DNA of 64,000 nt, taken from positions 12,831 to 76,830 of the forward strand of contig JAZKHY010000007.1 of assembly GCA_040385105.1 (NCBI GenBank), in the 5' to 3' direction. The notes beneath the pieces were generated by a model that saw only the letters and a list, made by a program, of their open reading frames with translations, ran no database searches and had not been told where the DNA came from. Made by a program: the position numbers and the translations under genes. The DNA comes from JACMQX01 sp040385105. Lineage in GTDB: Bacteria; Pseudomonadota; Gammaproteobacteria; Burkholderiales; Burkholderiaceae_C. This document shows, in pieces, positions 42,737 through 50,373 of the stretch; the stretch's first letter is position 1; each line of letters starts with the position of its first letter.

Positions 42737-44227
42737 ATGCCCTACATGCCGACCTTCGTTGCCCCCGCCCGCTTCACCGACCCTGCTGCCGCCCTGGCCC
42801 AGGTTCGCATGATCTATGCCCGCCAGATCGGCCATCTGCGGGAAGCCATGCAACGTTTTGTTGCAGGCGAATCATTGCCCGGCCATGTGCGGGCCTGCTA
42901 CCCCTTTGTGCGGGTCCACACCATGACGGTGGCGCGGGTCAATGCGAAGGAAAGCCACCTGAGCTACGGCTTCGTGGCCGGCCCCGGCCGCTTTGAAACC
43001 ACGCTGACCCGGCCCGACCTGTATGGCGAGTACTACCTGGAGCAGTTCCGCCTGCTGCTGCAGAACCACAAGGTCGAGCTGGAAGTCGGCACCAGCACAC
43101 AGCCCATTCCGGTGCATTTCTCGTTTTCCGAGCATGACCATGTGGAAGGCAGCATGAGCCAGGAACGCCGCATGCTGATGCGCGACGTGTTCGACCTGCC
43201 GGACCTCGGCGCCATGGACGACGGCATTGCCAACGGCACCTACACGCCGCAACCCGGCGAGCCGCAGCCCCTCGCCCTCTTCACCGCGCCGCGGGTGGAC
43301 TACTCGCTGCACCGCATGCGCCACTACACCGGCACTGCGCCCGACTGGTTCCAGAACTTCATCCTGTTCACCAACTACCAGTTCTACATCGACGAGTTCG
43401 TTCGCCTGGGCCACGAGGCCATGGCCGACCCTGACGGCGAGTACACCGCCTTCGTGGAACCCGGCAATGTGGTGACGCGCCGCATCGGCCTGCCCGCCGT
43501 GGAAGGCGATGACCTGGGCGTCCCGCCACCCCGCCTGCCGCAGATGCCCGCCTACCACCTGATGCGCGCCAACCGCACCGGCATCACCATGGTGAACATC
43601 GGCGTGGGGCCGGCCAATGCCAAGAACATCACGGACCACATCGCCGTGCTGCGGCCGCACGCCTGGATCATGCTCGGCCACTGCGCCGGCCTGCGCAACA
43701 GCCAGCAGCTGGGCGACTATGTGCTGGCGCACGGCTATGTGCGCGAGGACCATGTGCTGGACGAAGAGCTGCCGCTGTGGGTGCCGATCCCGGCGCTGGC
43801 CGAGATCCAGCTCGCGCTGGAAAAGGCCGTCGCCGACATCACGCAGATGGAAGGCCATGATTTGAAGCGCATCATGCGCACCGGCACCGTCGCCAGCACA
43901 GACAACCGCAACTGGGAACTGCTGCCCGATAACCAGCCCCAGCGCCGCTTCAGCCAGAGCCGCGCCGTGGCGCTGGACATGGAAAGCGCCACCATCGCCG
44001 CCAACGGCTTCCGCTTCCGCGTGCCCTACGGCACCCTGCTGTGCGTCAGCGACAAGCCGCTGCACGGCGAGATCAAGCTGCCCGGCATGGCCAACCACTT
44101 CTACCGGGAACGGGTGGACCAGCATTTGCGGATTGGCATGCGGGCGGTGGAGCTGTTGCGCGAGCAGGGGATTGAGTCGCTGCACAGCCGGAAGCTAAGG
44201 AGCTTTGCGGAAGTGGCGTTTCAATAA
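42737..44227 (+). CDS. amn: AMP nucleosidase
   Basis: A 496-residue enzyme that hydrolyses AMP to adenine and ribose 5-phosphate, part of purine and energy balance. N-terminal domain (about 1-180) is the Amn-specific ATP/phosphate-responsive part; the C-terminal domain is a nucleoside phosphorylase fold with Asn-Ile-Gly-Val-Gly-Pro-Ala-Asn-Ala-Lys, Gly-His-Cys-Ala-Gly-Leu, and Asp-Met-Glu-Ser-Ala-Thr-Ile-Ala-Ala-Asn-Gly, where the Met-Glu binds ribose and the Asp acts on the base. Length matches Amn. A start at ATG 42746 would remove three residues. It is flanked by inverted REP-like elements. Confidence 0.95.
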   Translation: MPYMPTFVAPARFTDPAAALAQVRMIYARQIGHLREAMQRFVAGESLPGHVRACYPFVRVHTMTVARVNAKESHLSYGFVAGPGRFETTLTRPDLYGEYYLEQFRLLLQNHKVELEVGTSTQPIPVHFSFSEHDHVEGSMSQERRMLMRDVFDLPDLGAMDDGIANGTYTPQPGEPQPLALFTAPRVDYSLHRMRHYTGTAPDWFQNFILFTNYQFYIDEFVRLGHEAMADPDGEYTAFVEPGNVVTRRIGLPAVEGDDLGVPPPRLPQMPAYHLMRANRTGITMVNIGVGPANAKNITDHIAVLRPHAWIMLGHCAGLRNSQQLGDYVLAHGYVREDHVLDEELPLWVPIPALAEIQLALEKAVADITQMEGHDLKRIMRTGTVASTDNRNWELLPDNQPQRRFSQSRAVALDMESATIAANGFRFRVPYGTLLCVSDKPLHGEIKLPGMANHFYRERVDQHLRIGMRAVELLREQGIESLHSRKLRSFAEVAFQ

Positions 44228-44238
44228 GCGTCGCATGG

Positions 44239-44265
44239 ATACCGGATCAAGTCCGGGATGACAAG
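44239..44265 (-). repeat. REP-like palindrome (right of amn)
   Basis: The reverse complement reads TGTCATCCCGGACTTGATCC and continues to GGTATCC. CCGGA-TCAAG-TCCGG forms the hairpin. It is the inverted partner of 42654-42680 and begins 12 bases after the amn stop. Confidence 0.75.
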
Positions 44266-44300
44266 CTCCGCATTCGATTGGCGGCGCGCCAAAAGCAAAG

Positions 44301-44375
44301 TGGGGTCAGACCCCAATTCAGGACAGTGATCTCACCGGAGCGCGCGGTGCTGGACGAAATTGGGCTCTGACCCCA
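44301..44375. repeat. Paired inverted GGGGTCAGACCCC elements
   Basis: The 18-base arm 44301-44318 (TGGGGTCAGACCCCAATT) and the arm 44358-44375 are inverted copies with one mismatch, 39 bases apart. Each arm is itself palindromic. Such motifs are widespread mobile REP sequences often linked to REP-associated tyrosine transposases. No transposase gene is in the window. Confidence 0.85.
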
Positions 44376-44399
44376 ATTTGCGCTCCAGGCCGAGACAGC

Positions 44400-45626
44400 T
44401 CAAGCCACCCGCGGCTTCACCCTGGACGCCGCCAACTTCGCATTCACCCGCGCCACTTCCACATCGGCATCAAACGCCAGCGCGACCCCCATGCGGCGTT
44501 TCACAAAGCTCTCGGGCTTGCCGAACAGGCGAACGTCGCTGTTCGGCACGCGCAGCGCATCGGCTACGCCGTCAAACACAATCCCCCTGGCTTCCACGCC
44601 ACCGTAAATCACCGCACTGGCGCCGGGGCTCTTCAGGGCGGTGTTCACAGGCAAGCCAAGAATCGCCCGCGCATGCAGTTCAAACTCGCTTTGCCACTGC
44701 GTGCACATCGTCACCATGCCGGTGTCGTGCGGGCGCGGGCTGATCTCGCTGAACCAGACGTCATTCCCCTTCACGAACAGCTCCACGCCATAGAGGCCCA
44801 GGCCCGAAGGTTTGCCGTCATGGCCCTGGCCGAGGTTGTCGGTTACGGCCTTCGCAATCTCCCGGCTGCGCTGCAGGGCGGCCGGCGCCATCGGAATCGG
44901 CTGCCAGCTTTCCACATAGTCGCCGCTCACCTGGATGTGGCCGATGGGCTCGCAGAAATGCGTTTCGATGTTGCCGCCTTCACCCATCGCACGCACGGTG
45001 AGCTGGGTGATCTCGTAGTCGAAGTCGATGAAGCCTTCAACGATCACGCGGCCATGGCTCACCCGGCCGCCGGCCATGGCGTAGTCCCAGGCTGTCTTCA
45101 CATCATCAGGCCCGCTGATCTTGCTCTGGCCCTTGCCCGAGGAGCTCATCACCGGCTTGACGATGCAGGGGTAGCCGATCTTGCCGTCAATCGCCGCCTG
45201 CAGCTCGGCCAGCGAGTCGCAGAACACATAAGGGCTGGTCGGCAAGCCCAGCGTCTCGGCCGCCAGCCGGCGGATGCCTTCACGGTCCATGGTCAGGCGC
45301 GCCGCGCGCGCGGTGGGAATGACGCGCACCGTGCCGGCCTTCTCCAGCTCTTCGAGCATCGGCGTGGCAATTGCCTCGATCTCGGGCACCACCAGGTGGG
45401 GCCGTTCCTTTTCAATCAGGGCCTTGAGCTGCGCCGGGTCGCTCATGGTGATGGTGCGCGCATGGTGCGCCACCTGCTGGCCCGGCGCATTCTCATAGCG
45501 GTCCACCGCAATGGTCTCCACGCCCAGGCGCTGCAGCGCGATCAGCACCTCCTTGCCGAGCTCGCCGGAGCCCAGCAGCATGACTTTGGTGGCGTGGGGG
45601 GACAGGGGGGTACCGATGGGGGTCAT
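44400..45626 (-). CDS. purT: Formate-dependent phosphoribosylglycinamide formyltransferase
   Basis: A 408-residue ATP-grasp enzyme that makes formyl-GAR from GAR, formate and ATP in purine synthesis, without folate. Leu-Leu-Gly-Ser-Gly-Glu-Leu-Gly-Lys-Glu near the N-terminus binds GAR. Val-Lys-Pro-Val-Met-Ser-Ser-Ser-Gly-Lys-Gly-Gln-Ser is the ATP loop, and Phe-Ser-Glu-Ile-Ser-Pro-Arg-Pro-His-Asp-Thr-Gly is the conserved metal/substrate motif. ATG 45626 is chosen since it gives the usual length; the longer frame to 45779 has no family support. Converging REP-like arms separate it from amn. Confidence 0.95.
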   Translation of the reverse strand: MTPIGTPLSPHATKVMLLGSGELGKEVLIALQRLGVETIAVDRYENAPGQQVAHHARTITMSDPAQLKALIEKERPHLVVPEIEAIATPMLEELEKAGTVRVIPTARAARLTMDREGIRRLAAETLGLPTSPYVFCDSLAELQAAIDGKIGYPCIVKPVMSSSGKGQSKISGPDDVKTAWDYAMAGGRVSHGRVIVEGFIDFDYEITQLTVRAMGEGGNIETHFCEPIGHIQVSGDYVESWQPIPMAPAALQRSREIAKAVTDNLGQGHDGKPSGLGLYGVELFVKGNDVWFSEISPRPHDTGMVTMCTQWQSEFELHARAILGLPVNTALKSPGASAVIYGGVEARGIVFDGVADALRVPNSDVRLFGKPESFVKRRMGVALAFDADVEVARVNAKLAASRVKPRVA

Positions 45627-45723
45627 GGTCAGGGGAGCGCCAGGGGCGTTGCAGGTTGAAGTGGCGTCAAATTTACCCCATGTGGCGGCTTGCGTCTGCC
45701 CACCGACGCACAAGGGACGCGCC

Positions 45724-46683
45724 ATGGGTAACATCCTCCCCATGCAACCGCCTCTCTTTTCCGTCCAGGGCCTGACCAAGCGCTATGGCGACGCCACCGT
45801 CGTCAGCGATGTGTCCTTTGACATCGCCGCAGGCGAATGCCTGGGCGTGATAGGCCCCAACGGGGCGGGCAAGACCACCACCATCCGCATGTGCCTGGGC
45901 CTGAGCGCGCCCGGCAGCGGCAGCATCACCTACCAGCCGGATGCAGGCGCCGCGCCCCTGGCGATGCCGGCCGATGCGCTGGCCATCAAGGCGCAGCTGG
46001 GCGTGGTGAGCCAGTTCGACACGCTGGACCCGGACTTCACCTGCGCCGAGAACATCATGGTGTACGGCCGCTACTTCCGCATGCAGGACGCCGACATCCG
46101 CGCTCGCATCCCGCAGCTGCTGGAGTTTGCCGCGCTCTCGCACAAGGCAGCCAGCAAGCCCGGCGAACTGTCCGGCGGCATGAAGCGGCGCCTCTCGCTG
46201 GCGCGCGCCCTGGTCAACGACCCGCGCCTGCTGATGCTGGACGAACCCACAACCGGCCTCGACCCGCAGGCCCGCCACCTGATGTGGGAGCGGCTGCAGG
46301 TGCTGCTGCAGCAGGGCAAGTCGATCCTGCTGACCACCCACTTCATGGACGAGGCCGAGCGCCTGTGCACCCGCCTGCTGGTGCTCGACCATGGCCGCAA
46401 GATTGCCGAAGGCAAGCCGCGCGAGCTGATTGCGCAGCACCTGGAGCCGGATGTGGTGGAGGTGTACGGCGTGGGCGCCCTTGCGCTGGTGGATTCGCCG
46501 CTCAAGCAGTTTGCGGCGCGCGTCGAGGTCAGCGGCGAGACGGTGTTCTTCTATACGCAGGATGCGCAGCCCCTGCTCGCCGCCCTTGCCGCGTACCCCG
46601 CGCTGCGCACGCTGCACCGGCCGGCCAACCTTGAAGACCTGTTCCTCAAACTGACTGGCCGCCAGATCCGGGAGGATGGCTGA
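45724..46683 (+). CDS. ABC exporter ATPase (NodI-like)
   Basis: A 319-residue ATPase of the ABC-2/NodI group. Walker A Gly-Pro-Asn-Gly-Ala-Gly-Lys-Thr-Thr, Q-loop in Val-Ser-Gln-Phe-Asp, signature Leu-Ser-Gly-Gly-Met-Lys-Arg-Arg, Walker B Leu-Leu-Met-Leu-Asp-Glu-Pro-Thr-Thr-Gly-Leu-Asp, H-loop Thr-Thr-His-Phe-Met-Asp-Glu-Ala-Glu. The C-terminal 70 residues are the extra domain typical of this group. ATG 45724 has AAGGGA upstream; ATG 45742 is possible. The stop overlaps the permease start. Substrate unknown: true NodI exports nodulation lipo-oligosaccharide, but no nod genes are present. Confidence 0.9.
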   Translation: MGNILPMQPPLFSVQGLTKRYGDATVVSDVSFDIAAGECLGVIGPNGAGKTTTIRMCLGLSAPGSGSITYQPDAGAAPLAMPADALAIKAQLGVVSQFDTLDPDFTCAENIMVYGRYFRMQDADIRARIPQLLEFAALSHKAASKPGELSGGMKRRLSLARALVNDPRLLMLDEPTTGLDPQARHLMWERLQVLLQQGKSILLTTHFMDEAERLCTRLLVLDHGRKIAEGKPRELIAQHLEPDVVEVYGVGALALVDSPLKQFAARVEVSGETVFFYTQDAQPLLAALAAYPALRTLHRPANLEDLFLKLTGRQIREDG

Positions 46684-47501
46684 TGAACACCCTCACACCT
46701 TCCGCCACACCTTCCATCTGGCGAGCCCCTTCCCTGTCCATGCGTTGGTGGCCGGTCTTCCTGCGCAACCTGCTGGTGTGGCGCAAGCTGGCCATTCCGA
46801 GCCTCATCGGCAACATCGCCGAGCCGCTGATGTGGCTGCTGGCCTTTGGCTACGGCCTGGGCGCGCTCGTCGGGCAAATACAGCTTGGCGACACCAAGGT
46901 GCCGTACATCCTGTTCCTGGCCAGTGGCTCCATCTGCCTGAGCGCGATGAACGCGGCCTCGTTCGAGGCGCTGTACTCCGCCTTCTCCCGCATGCATGTC
47001 CAGAAAACCTGGGACGGCATCATGAACGCCCCGGTGCTGCTGGACGACGTGGTGCTGGCCGAGATGCTGTGGGCCGGCTTCAAGGCCATCTTCGGCGTGG
47101 TCGCCATCCTGCTGGTGATGCTGGCGCTGGGCATCAGCAGCAGCCCCAAGCTCATCGTGGCGCTGGCCGTGCTGATGCTGGCCGGTGTGATGTTCTCGTG
47201 CATTGCCCTCATCTTCAATGCGCTGGCCAAAGGCTACGACTTTTTTACTTACTACTTCACCCTGTTCCTCACGCCGATGATGTTCCTGTCGGGCGTGTTC
47301 TTCCCGCGCGAGCAGCTGCCGGCGGTGGTGCGGGTGGTGTCGGACTGGCTGCCGCTGACCAATGTGGTCGAGCTGGTGCGGCCGATGTTCATGGACCGCT
47401 GGCCCGAGCACCCGGTGCGCGGCCTGGCGGTGATGCTGGTTTATGCGGTGGTGTCGTTCTGGATTGCGCTGGCCCTCACCAGGAAGCGGTTTAGAAGTTA
47501 G
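46683..47501 (+). CDS. ABC-2 family permease (NodJ-like)
   Basis: A 272-residue membrane protein with six hydrophobic segments. Pro-Leu-Met-Trp-Leu-Leu-Ala-Phe-Gly-Tyr-Gly-Leu-Gly, Tyr-Ile-Leu-Phe-Leu-Ala-Ser-Gly and Pro-Met-Met-Phe-Leu-Ser-Gly-Val-Phe-Phe-Pro match the NodJ/ABC-2 family. It starts inside the ATPase stop codon, so a two-subunit exporter is translated as a unit. Cargo is not known. Confidence 0.9.
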   Translation: MNTLTPSATPSIWRAPSLSMRWWPVFLRNLLVWRKLAIPSLIGNIAEPLMWLLAFGYGLGALVGQIQLGDTKVPYILFLASGSICLSAMNAASFEALYSAFSRMHVQKTWDGIMNAPVLLDDVVLAEMLWAGFKAIFGVVAILLVMLALGISSSPKLIVALAVLMLAGVMFSCIALIFNALAKGYDFFTYYFTLFLTPMMFLSGVFFPREQLPAVVRVVSDWLPLTNVVELVRPMFMDRWPEHPVRGLAVMLVYAVVSFWIALALTRKRFRS

Positions 47502-47510
47502 AGTAGCGCC

Positions 47511-49430
47511 ATGAGCAGCGCCGCGCCCGCCACCAGCCCCACAGTCTTGCTCCCGCCGGACTTGCTGGCGATGATGGAGCGCGGCATCTCGGTGATTGCC
47601 GGCTCCTGCGACGCGCTGGGCCGGCCCAGCATCATGCGCGCCGTCGGCAGCGCGCTGGGCAACGGCGGGCAGACAGTCACCATCTTCCTGTCGCGCCGCC
47701 AGTCACGGCAACTGCTGCTGGATGTCCAGGCGTCGGGGCATATTGCCGTCGTGTTCAGCGAGCCGTCCACCCACCGCACCGTGCAGCTCAAGGCCGCCAG
47801 GCCTGTGATCCGGCAGGCGACGCAGGCCGATGTGCCGGGGCTGGCGCGCTACCTCAAATCGATGGAGCATGAGATCGCGCAGGTGGGCCACCCGCCCCGG
47901 GTCACCCGCGCCATGCTGGCCTGGAGCCTGGACGACCTGGTCGCCCTCAGCTTCGAGCCCTCGCAGGCCTTTGACCAGACGCCCGGGCCCAGGGCCGGGG
48001 CGGCTCTTACGACAGGCGCCATGCCCGCCGGCACGGGTTCGCCGCGCGGGGCGCCGATTGCGCCTCCCGCGCCTGTTGCGTCCGACCCGACCCTGCCGCT
48101 GGGCGCCATCCGCGCCTGCCTGGAGGGCGCCGTTCCCGCCATGATGGCCACCAGCGACGAGGACAGCGTGCCGAACGTGGCCTATATCTCGCAGGTGTAC
48201 TACGTGGACGAGCGCCATGTCGCGCTCTCGTTCCAGTTCTTCAACAAGACACGGCAGAACATCCTGGTGCGGCCCTGGGCCACCGTGCTGGTCATCGACC
48301 CGCACTCCGCCACCTTCTACCGCCTGCAACTGCGCTATCTGCGCACCGAGACGGAGGGCGCGCTGTTTGAGGGCATGAAGGCCCAGCTGGCCGGCATTGC
48401 CTCCCACAGCGGCATGGCCGGCGTGTTCCAGCTGCGGGGCTCGGATGTATACGAGGTGCGCGAGATCGAACGCGTGCCCGGCGACCCGCTGCCGCTGCCG
48501 CCCGCGCGTGCCGGCCTGCTGGGCGCGGTGCGCCGCGCCAGCGAGCGGCTGGCCCGCGCAACGGCGCTGGACGATGCGCTCAACGCGGTGCTGTCCACCC
48601 TGGCCGACCACCTGGGCATGCGCCATGCCATGGTGCTGATGCTCGATGCCGCCACCGGGCGCCTGTACACCGTGGCCAGTTGCGGCTATGCCACCTCCGG
48701 CGTCGGATCTGAAATCGAAATGGGCGATGGCGTCATCGGCGTGGCCGCGCGCGAGCAGACGCCGGTGCGCATCATGCACATGACCAATGCCTACCTGTAC
48801 AGCCACGCCATCCGCCGCAGCCTGCGTGCCGACGAGCCGGAGCTGGCCCTTGCGACCGACATTCCCTACCCCGGCCTGCCCGAGCCGCACAGCCAGTTGG
48901 CCGTGCCGGTGCTGTCGGCCGGGCGCCTGCTGGGCGTGCTGTTTGCCGAAAGCCCGCAGGACATGCAGTTCAGCTACGAGGACGAGGATGCGCTGGTGGC
49001 CATAGCCGGGCACCTGGGCGCAGCCATGGACCTGATGCAGGCCGGCGCCGAGACAGCCGAGCCCGCAGCCCCGGCAACGGCCCTGCCCACCGAAGCGGCC
49101 GGCGTACCGCTGGTGGTGCGCCGCTACCCGGCGAACGACAGCGTGTTCATCGACGGCACCTACCTCATCAAGGGCGTGGCAGGGGCCATCTTCTGGAAGC
49201 TGCTGGGCGACCATGCGGCGCAGGGGCGGACGGAATTCACCAACCGCGAACTGCGGCTGGACCCCGCCATCCGCCTGCCCGATGTGGCCGACAACCTGGA
49301 GGCGCGGCTGGTGCTGCTGCAGCGCCGGCTGGCCGAGCACGGCCCGCATATCCGCATCGAGAAAACCGGCCGCGGGCGCTTCCGGCTGGCCGTCATGCGG
49401 CCGGTGGAGCTGGCCGAAGTCGCCGGCTGA
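47511..49430 (+). CDS. PNPOx-like / GAF / winged-helix-like multidomain protein
   Basis: A 639-residue cytoplasmic sensor-like protein. Residues about 12-145 form a pyridoxamine-phosphate-oxidase-like split barrel (Ser-Arg-Arg-Gln-Ser-Arg-Gln, Val-Gln-Leu-Lys-Ala). About 205-315 is a second split barrel (Val-Pro-Asn-Val-Ala-Tyr-Ile-Ser). About 350-510 is a GAF domain (Gly-Asp-Gly-Val-Ile-Gly-Val-Ala-Ala-Arg, Gln-Leu-Ala-Val-Pro-Val-Leu, Gly-Val-Leu-Phe-Ala-Glu). The last 95 residues resemble a winged-helix module with Phe-Thr-Asn-Arg-Glu-Leu-Arg-Leu-Asp. It may sense flavin, redox state or a gas and regulate genes; that is inference. It converges on a hemerythrin gene 6 bases away and follows the ABC exporter by 9 bases. 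Confidence 0.82.
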   Translation: MSSAAPATSPTVLLPPDLLAMMERGISVIAGSCDALGRPSIMRAVGSALGNGGQTVTIFLSRRQSRQLLLDVQASGHIAVVFSEPSTHRTVQLKAARPVIRQATQADVPGLARYLKSMEHEIAQVGHPPRVTRAMLAWSLDDLVALSFEPSQAFDQTPGPRAGAALTTGAMPAGTGSPRGAPIAPPAPVASDPTLPLGAIRACLEGAVPAMMATSDEDSVPNVAYISQVYYVDERHVALSFQFFNKTRQNILVRPWATVLVIDPHSATFYRLQLRYLRTETEGALFEGMKAQLAGIASHSGMAGVFQLRGSDVYEVREIERVPGDPLPLPPARAGLLGAVRRASERLARATALDDALNAVLSTLADHLGMRHAMVLMLDAATGRLYTVASCGYATSGVGSEIEMGDGVIGVAAREQTPVRIMHMTNAYLYSHAIRRSLRADEPELALATDIPYPGLPEPHSQLAVPVLSAGRLLGVLFAESPQDMQFSYEDEDALVAIAGHLGAAMDLMQAGAETAEPAAPATALPTEAAGVPLVVRRYPANDSVFIDGTYLIKGVAGAIFWKLLGDHAAQGRTEFTNRELRLDPAIRLPDVADNLEARLVLLQRRLAEHGPHIRIEKTGRGRFRLAVMRPVELAEVAG

Positions 49431-49436
49431 CCAAAC

Positions 49437-50201
49437 TCACCAGAGCTCGACGAGGCCGGCCGCCACCGGCAGCTGCAGTGCGCGCGCGAGCTTGACCCAC
49501 TCGTTGTCGCTCAGGTGCGGGCGCACCGTGTCGATGATCGCGTCGAAGACCTGCGCCGGCGCCTTGGACCGGATGTCGCCCAGCATGGCCGCGCGCTCCG
49601 CGGGGTTGGCAAAAGGCACCAGCCAGCGCAGCGTGGTCATCATCTCCTGCGGCGGGATGGACGCCACCAGCGCATCATGGATGGCAATGAGCTCGGCGTC
49701 GGTGTAGCGGGCCTGGAGCACGGCGTTGTGCGCCGTCTCTTCCACATGCATGTGCTGGTAGTTCTCGGCGATGAACAGCGAGAGGCTGCGGTACAGGTCC
49801 GTGGCTGCGGCGGCACGGCCGGCTTCGGCGCTGTCCATCAGCGCGGCCACTTTGGCGCCCAGGGCGTTGATGTGCTGCACATGCTCTTCATGCTCGTGGG
49901 CAATGCGCTCGCTGGCGCCGGGGGCGCGCGCTTCCATGGCGGTGTGGATGAACTCGTTCTCGTGCTTGAGGTGCGAGGCGCAGGCGTCCAGCAGCTGCAA
50001 CACGCGCTGGCAGGTCTGCGCACGCTCCAGCGCGTCGTCCGCATCCATGCGGCCCACGGCCAGCAGCGTGTCGGCCATCAGCGCGCGCAGCGCCTTGTGG
50101 ATGCCGCCATACATGTCAAAGCGCGGGGCGGCGCCGGTGGTTGCAGCTGCTGCGCCTGCGGTGGCGGATACAGCGCTGATTTCTTTCGAATCGTTCTTCA
50201 T
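49437..50201 (-). CDS. Hemerythrin-like domain protein
   Basis: A 254-residue protein. A four-helix diiron hemerythrin-like domain spans about 30-175 with Ile-His-Lys-Ala-Leu-Arg, His-Leu-Lys-His-Glu-Asn-Glu-Phe (His-x-x-x-Glu type), Ala-His-Glu-His-Glu-Glu-His, and His-Met-His-Val-Glu-Glu. These can bind a non-haem diiron centre that senses oxygen, NO or iron. The last 80 residues are a helical tail without recognised motifs. It is next to the PNPOx-GAF gene on the opposite strand. Confidence 0.87.
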   Translation of the reverse strand: MKNDSKEISAVSATAGAAAATTGAAPRFDMYGGIHKALRALMADTLLAVGRMDADDALERAQTCQRVLQLLDACASHLKHENEFIHTAMEARAPGASERIAHEHEEHVQHINALGAKVAALMDSAEAGRAAAATDLYRSLSLFIAENYQHMHVEETAHNAVLQARYTDAELIAIHDALVASIPPQEMMTTLRWLVPFANPAERAAMLGDIRSKAPAQVFDAIIDTVRPHLSDNEWVKLARALQLPVAAGLVELW

Positions 50202-50373
50202 GATCTCTTTCCTCTGGTTGGTTGGGGTGGAAAGGAGTCTAGGAAAACGCGCCTCCCTGCGTTCCTAAAAAGAACTTATGCAAACACTAAAGAAACCTTA
50301 ACCCTCGCCGCACGCCGTGCGAAAACACGCAGTGCGTGAAGTTGTTCACGCAGCCCCCGTCATGCCGACTTGA

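Noticed and set aside
45724..47501. True nodulation factor exporter NodIJ
   Set aside because: Similarity is to the NodIJ family, but no nod genes or symbiosis signals are near, so a general exporter is more likely.
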